Source of the DNA: Desulfuromonadaceae bacterium UBA2294
GTDB lineage: Bacteria > Desulfobacterota > Desulfuromonadia > Desulfuromonadales > UBA2294
Reading direction: 5' to 3'
DNA: 7,989 nt
Assembly: GCA_002345625.1 (NCBI GenBank)
Contig: DDWE01000096.1
Span: forward strand, 1 to 7,989
Part shown: positions 6,008 to 7,989 of the stretch, one piece after another
Numbering within the stretch: position 1 is the first letter of the stretch
Layout of the letters: each line of letters begins with the position of its first letter
The notes under the pieces: generated by a model
The model's input: the letters and a program-made list of their open reading frames with translations, nothing else
The model's database searches: none
Told to the model about the DNA's origin: nothing
Position numbers and translations under genes: made by a program

Positions 6008-6823
6008 ATGCCGGAGAACACGATAAAAAGCATTTTTGAGAATTTTTCCCTGACGCGAGTACTGATCGCCCTGGTCCTTTTCGGTCTGACTTTGGGCGCA
6101 GTCACCATCCTGCAGATTGCTGCCAACCTGCTGACTGGCAAGTTTTCCCGTTACCGCATCCTGATTGCCAGCCTGTTCCCGGTCCTGCGTCTCGCCATCT
6201 GGATCGGAGCCACGGCGTTCATCATCTTTGCGGTGTTCAATCCACCGGTCAATGCCCTGTTTGCTGTCAGCGCCTCGGCTGGCCTCGCCATCGGTCTCGG
6301 GGCTCAGGACCTGATCAAAAACATCATCGCCGGCATTGTCATTCTGTTTGACCGGCCGTTCCGGGTCGGCGACATGGTCGACATCAACGGACATTACGGC
6401 GAAGTTCGCAGTATCGGCCTGCGCTCCACCGCCATCCAGACCTTCGATGACAGCACGGTCTTCCTCCCCAACTCCATGGTCCTCGGGCAAGCGGTATCAA
6501 ACTCCAACGCCGGAGCCCTCGATGAAATGGTCGTCGTTGAATGTCACCTGCCGGCCTGCGTCGACGCCGCAGTGGCGCGAAAACTGGCTAGAGAGGCCGC
6601 CATCTGCTCTCCCTACACCTATTTACGCAAACCGGTGATTGTTATCGTGGAAGACAAGTTTGAACGGACCTTCCTGGTGCGACTCAAGGTCAAATTTTAT
6701 GTTGTCGATATCCGCCTGGAGCGTCTGGCCGCCAGCGACGTCAGCGAACGCCTGAAGCGGATTTACCTCGAACGTGGCATGATCGACCGCTCTACCGTGT
6801 TGGGGTTGAACTCAGGACCGTAA
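6008..6823 (+). CDS. MscS-family mechanosensitive ion channel
   Basis: The protein has 271 residues, close to the 286 of E. coli MscS. It has three predicted membrane helices: about 16-41, 51-77 and the pore helix 83-114, which carries the family motif GLAIGLGAQDLIKNIIAG then RPFRVGD. The beta domain follows, with GEVRSIGLRSTAIQTFDD and FLPNSMVLGQAVSN, then the C-terminal alpha/beta domain to residue 271. MscS channels open when membrane tension rises and release small solutes after osmotic downshock. The start is supported by AGGA eight bases upstream of the ATG. The gene lies 9 bases after the ATPase gene and is almost certainly co-transcribed with it. No strong terminator follows; the nearest candidate is the small hairpin CCGA/TCGG at 6899-6908 followed by a T-run. 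Which solutes it passes and whether the ATPase gates it cannot be read from the sequence. Confidence 0.93.
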   Translation: MPENTIKSIFENFSLTRVLIALVLFGLTLGAVTILQIAANLLTGKFSRYRILIASLFPVLRLAIWIGATAFIIFAVFNPPVNALFAVSASAGLAIGLGAQDLIKNIIAGIVILFDRPFRVGDMVDINGHYGEVRSIGLRSTAIQTFDDSTVFLPNSMVLGQAVSNSNAGALDEMVVVECHLPACVDAAVARKLAREAAICSPYTYLRKPVIVIVEDKFERTFLVRLKVKFYVVDIRLERLAASDVSERLKRIYLERGMIDRSTVLGLNSGP

Positions 6824-6929
6824 GTCTTTTGCCCTCTTTAATCCCCTCCGCACTCTACTCACCTCAAAAAACAGCCATATCCTTCCGGTAGCAATCGTCC
6901 GAAATCGGTGGTTTTTATTAGCCGATGCT

Positions 6930-6935
6930 TATATT
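6930..6935 (+). promoter_or_regulatory. Possible -10 box for the P-type ATPase gene
   Basis: TATATT, five of six to the -10 consensus, lies about 45 bases before the start codon. No good -35 box stands at the expected distance. An inverted repeat ATCGGT/GCCGAT (6904-6909 and 6921-6926) lies just upstream and could be an operator. The evidence is weak. Confidence 0.3.
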
Positions 6936-6980
6936 GTTAGGGGCGACCGCCAGACAAAAAGCAGACATTCGGAGCCACAC

Positions 6981-7989
6981 ATGGAATTTTACCGTCAGTC
7001 GATTGCTGAAATTTTCACCGAATTGAACACGCAACCAGTCGGATTAGCCGCAGATGAAGCGCAACGACGGCTGGATAAGTACGGTTTCAATGTGCTGGAG
7101 ACCCAATCGACGGTCCGGCCTCTGCATATTTTCATCAACCAGTTCAAAAGTTTCATCATCTACATCCTGCTCTTTGCGGTCCTCTTCTCCCTGCTCATCG
7201 GTGAATACGTCGACACCATCATTATTCTCGCCATTTTGCTGACCAATGCCGTTATCGGCTTTTTCCAGGAACTCGGAGCCCATCGCTCCCTGGAAGCGTT
7301 GAAAAAAATCGGCATGGTCCAGACCACCGTAATCCGCAACGGCAAAAAAAGCACAATCGAGGCGAAAGAGTTGGTTCCCGGCGACATCGTCCAGCTTGAA
7401 GCCGGCGATAAAGTACCGGCCGATTTACGCATCATCGAAGCGATTCGACTCAAAGCGGAGGAATCGGCCCTGACCGGCGAGAGCGTTCCGGTCGACAAGG
7501 AGCCGGCGGTCATTGCAGGCCCGGTCGCCCTCGGTGATCGGCGCAACATGCTTTATTCGGCAACAGCGATTGCCACCGGCCATGCCCGGGCTATCGTCGT
7601 CGCGACCGGCATGCAGACCGAGCTCGGCAAGATCACCACCCTGATCAAAGAGTCTGGAACCGAGATGACACCGCTGCAGCGGCGCCTCGACCAGTTTGGC
7701 AAAAAGCTCGGGTATGCCATTGTTACCATCTGCGCGATCGTCTTTACGCTCTCATTGACCAAGGCCTGGTTCTCCGGGGCATTGACGACCGAAGCCATTG
7801 TCGCCTTTGCTTTTATCGCCATCAGTCTGGCCGTCGCCGCCGTGCCGACCGCACTGCCAGCGGTGGTCACCATCGCCCTCTCCATCGGCGTCAAGCGTCT
7901 TCTGCACAAAAAGGCCCTGGTCCGTAACCTTTCCTCGGTGGAGACGCTGGGCAGTTGTGATGTTATCTGCACTGACAAGACCGGCACCT
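6981..7989 (+). CDS. P2-type cation-transporting ATPase, N-terminal 336 residues (cut by window edge)
   Basis: The frame is open from ATG 6981 to the window end. GGAG seven bases upstream is a good ribosome binding site. An N-terminal cation-ATPase domain (residues 1-45, EAQRRLDKYGFNVL) comes first. Two membrane helices follow at about 56-74 and 77-97, then the actuator domain with TGES (165-168). The next helices lie at about 243-260 and 272-300, and the phosphorylation motif DKTGT (332-336) stands at the window edge, with Asp 332 the expected phosphorylated residue. This is the layout of P2 ATPases (Ca2+, Na+ or related pumps of the inner membrane). The ion-binding turn in the fourth helix, usually PEGLP in Ca2+ pumps, is PTALP here (289-293). 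It therefore lacks the acidic ligand, so the ion cannot be assigned as Ca2+. The gene probably has its own transcript, since 157 bases separate it from the channel gene. Confidence 0.93.
   Translation, partial: MEFYRQSIAEIFTELNTQPVGLAADEAQRRLDKYGFNVLETQSTVRPLHIFINQFKSFIIYILLFAVLFSLLIGEYVDTIIILAILLTNAVIGFFQELGAHRSLEALKKIGMVQTTVIRNGKKSTIEAKELVPGDIVQLEAGDKVPADLRIIEAIRLKAEESALTGESVPVDKEPAVIAGPVALGDRRNMLYSATAIATGHARAIVVATGMQTELGKITTLIKESGTEMTPLQRRLDQFGKKLGYAIVTICAIVFTLSLTKAWFSGALTTEAIVAFAFIAISLAVAAVPTALPAVVTIALSIGVKRLLHKKALVRNLSSVETLGSCDVICTDKTGT

Noticed and set aside
5633..6490. Minus-strand open frame of 285 codons across the ATPase-MscS junction
   Set aside because: It is antisense to two well supported genes, and its Gln- and Asp-rich composition is typical of a shadow frame.
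7160..7987. Minus-strand open frames opposite the P-type ATPase
   Set aside because: The plus strand carries TGES and DKTGT motifs in frame; the antisense frames have no features.

Overview
The window looks like a chromosomal segment of a GC-rich, Geobacter/Desulfuromonas-type bacterium (Desulfuromonadales, formerly Deltaproteobacteria). This assignment is an inference. It rests on the codon style, on a GEMM-Ib-type riboswitch with the A20 signature first described in Geobacter, and on the mix of redox and cation-transport genes. No rRNA, tRNA, CRISPR array or recognisable insertion sequence is visible.

Left part (1-1700, minus strand). A regulated unit is read leftwards. It starts with a GEMM-I cyclic-dinucleotide riboswitch (about 1583-1684) that overlaps a perfect 11-bp intrinsic terminator (1558-1595). 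Next comes a membrane-anchored iron-sulfur/flavin NAD(P)H-type oxidoreductase (169-1488). The start of a secreted, probably Sel1/TPR-like protein (1-182, cut by the window edge) overlaps the end of the oxidoreductase gene. The aptamer carries A rather than G at the ligand-discriminating position 20, as in riboswitches that sense 3',3'-cGAMP (c-AMP-GMP). Aptamer and terminator share bases, so an ON switch is the simplest reading. This is the most interesting feature of the window.

Middle gap (about 1700-2350). This stretch is poorer in GC than its surroundings. It holds an 8-bp perfect hairpin next to the riboswitch, one doubtful 126-codon ORF on the minus strand, and a good extended -10 promoter facing right.

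Right part (2350-7989, plus strand). In order: a lipoprotein cell-wall hydrolase of the SH3 plus NlpC/P60 (C40) type (2350-3750); a 730-residue P-loop ATPase with long helical N-terminal part and C-terminal winged-helix-like region (3806-5998); an MscS-family mechanosensitive channel 9 nt downstream (6008-6823); and the first 336 codons of a P2-type cation-transporting ATPase (6981 to the window end). The ATPase and the channel form a tight pair and probably act together at the inner membrane; the function of the ATPase is unknown. The envelope hydrolase, the channel and the cation pump share a loose theme of envelope and osmotic/ion homeostasis, but only the ATPase-MscS pair shows operon-like coupling.
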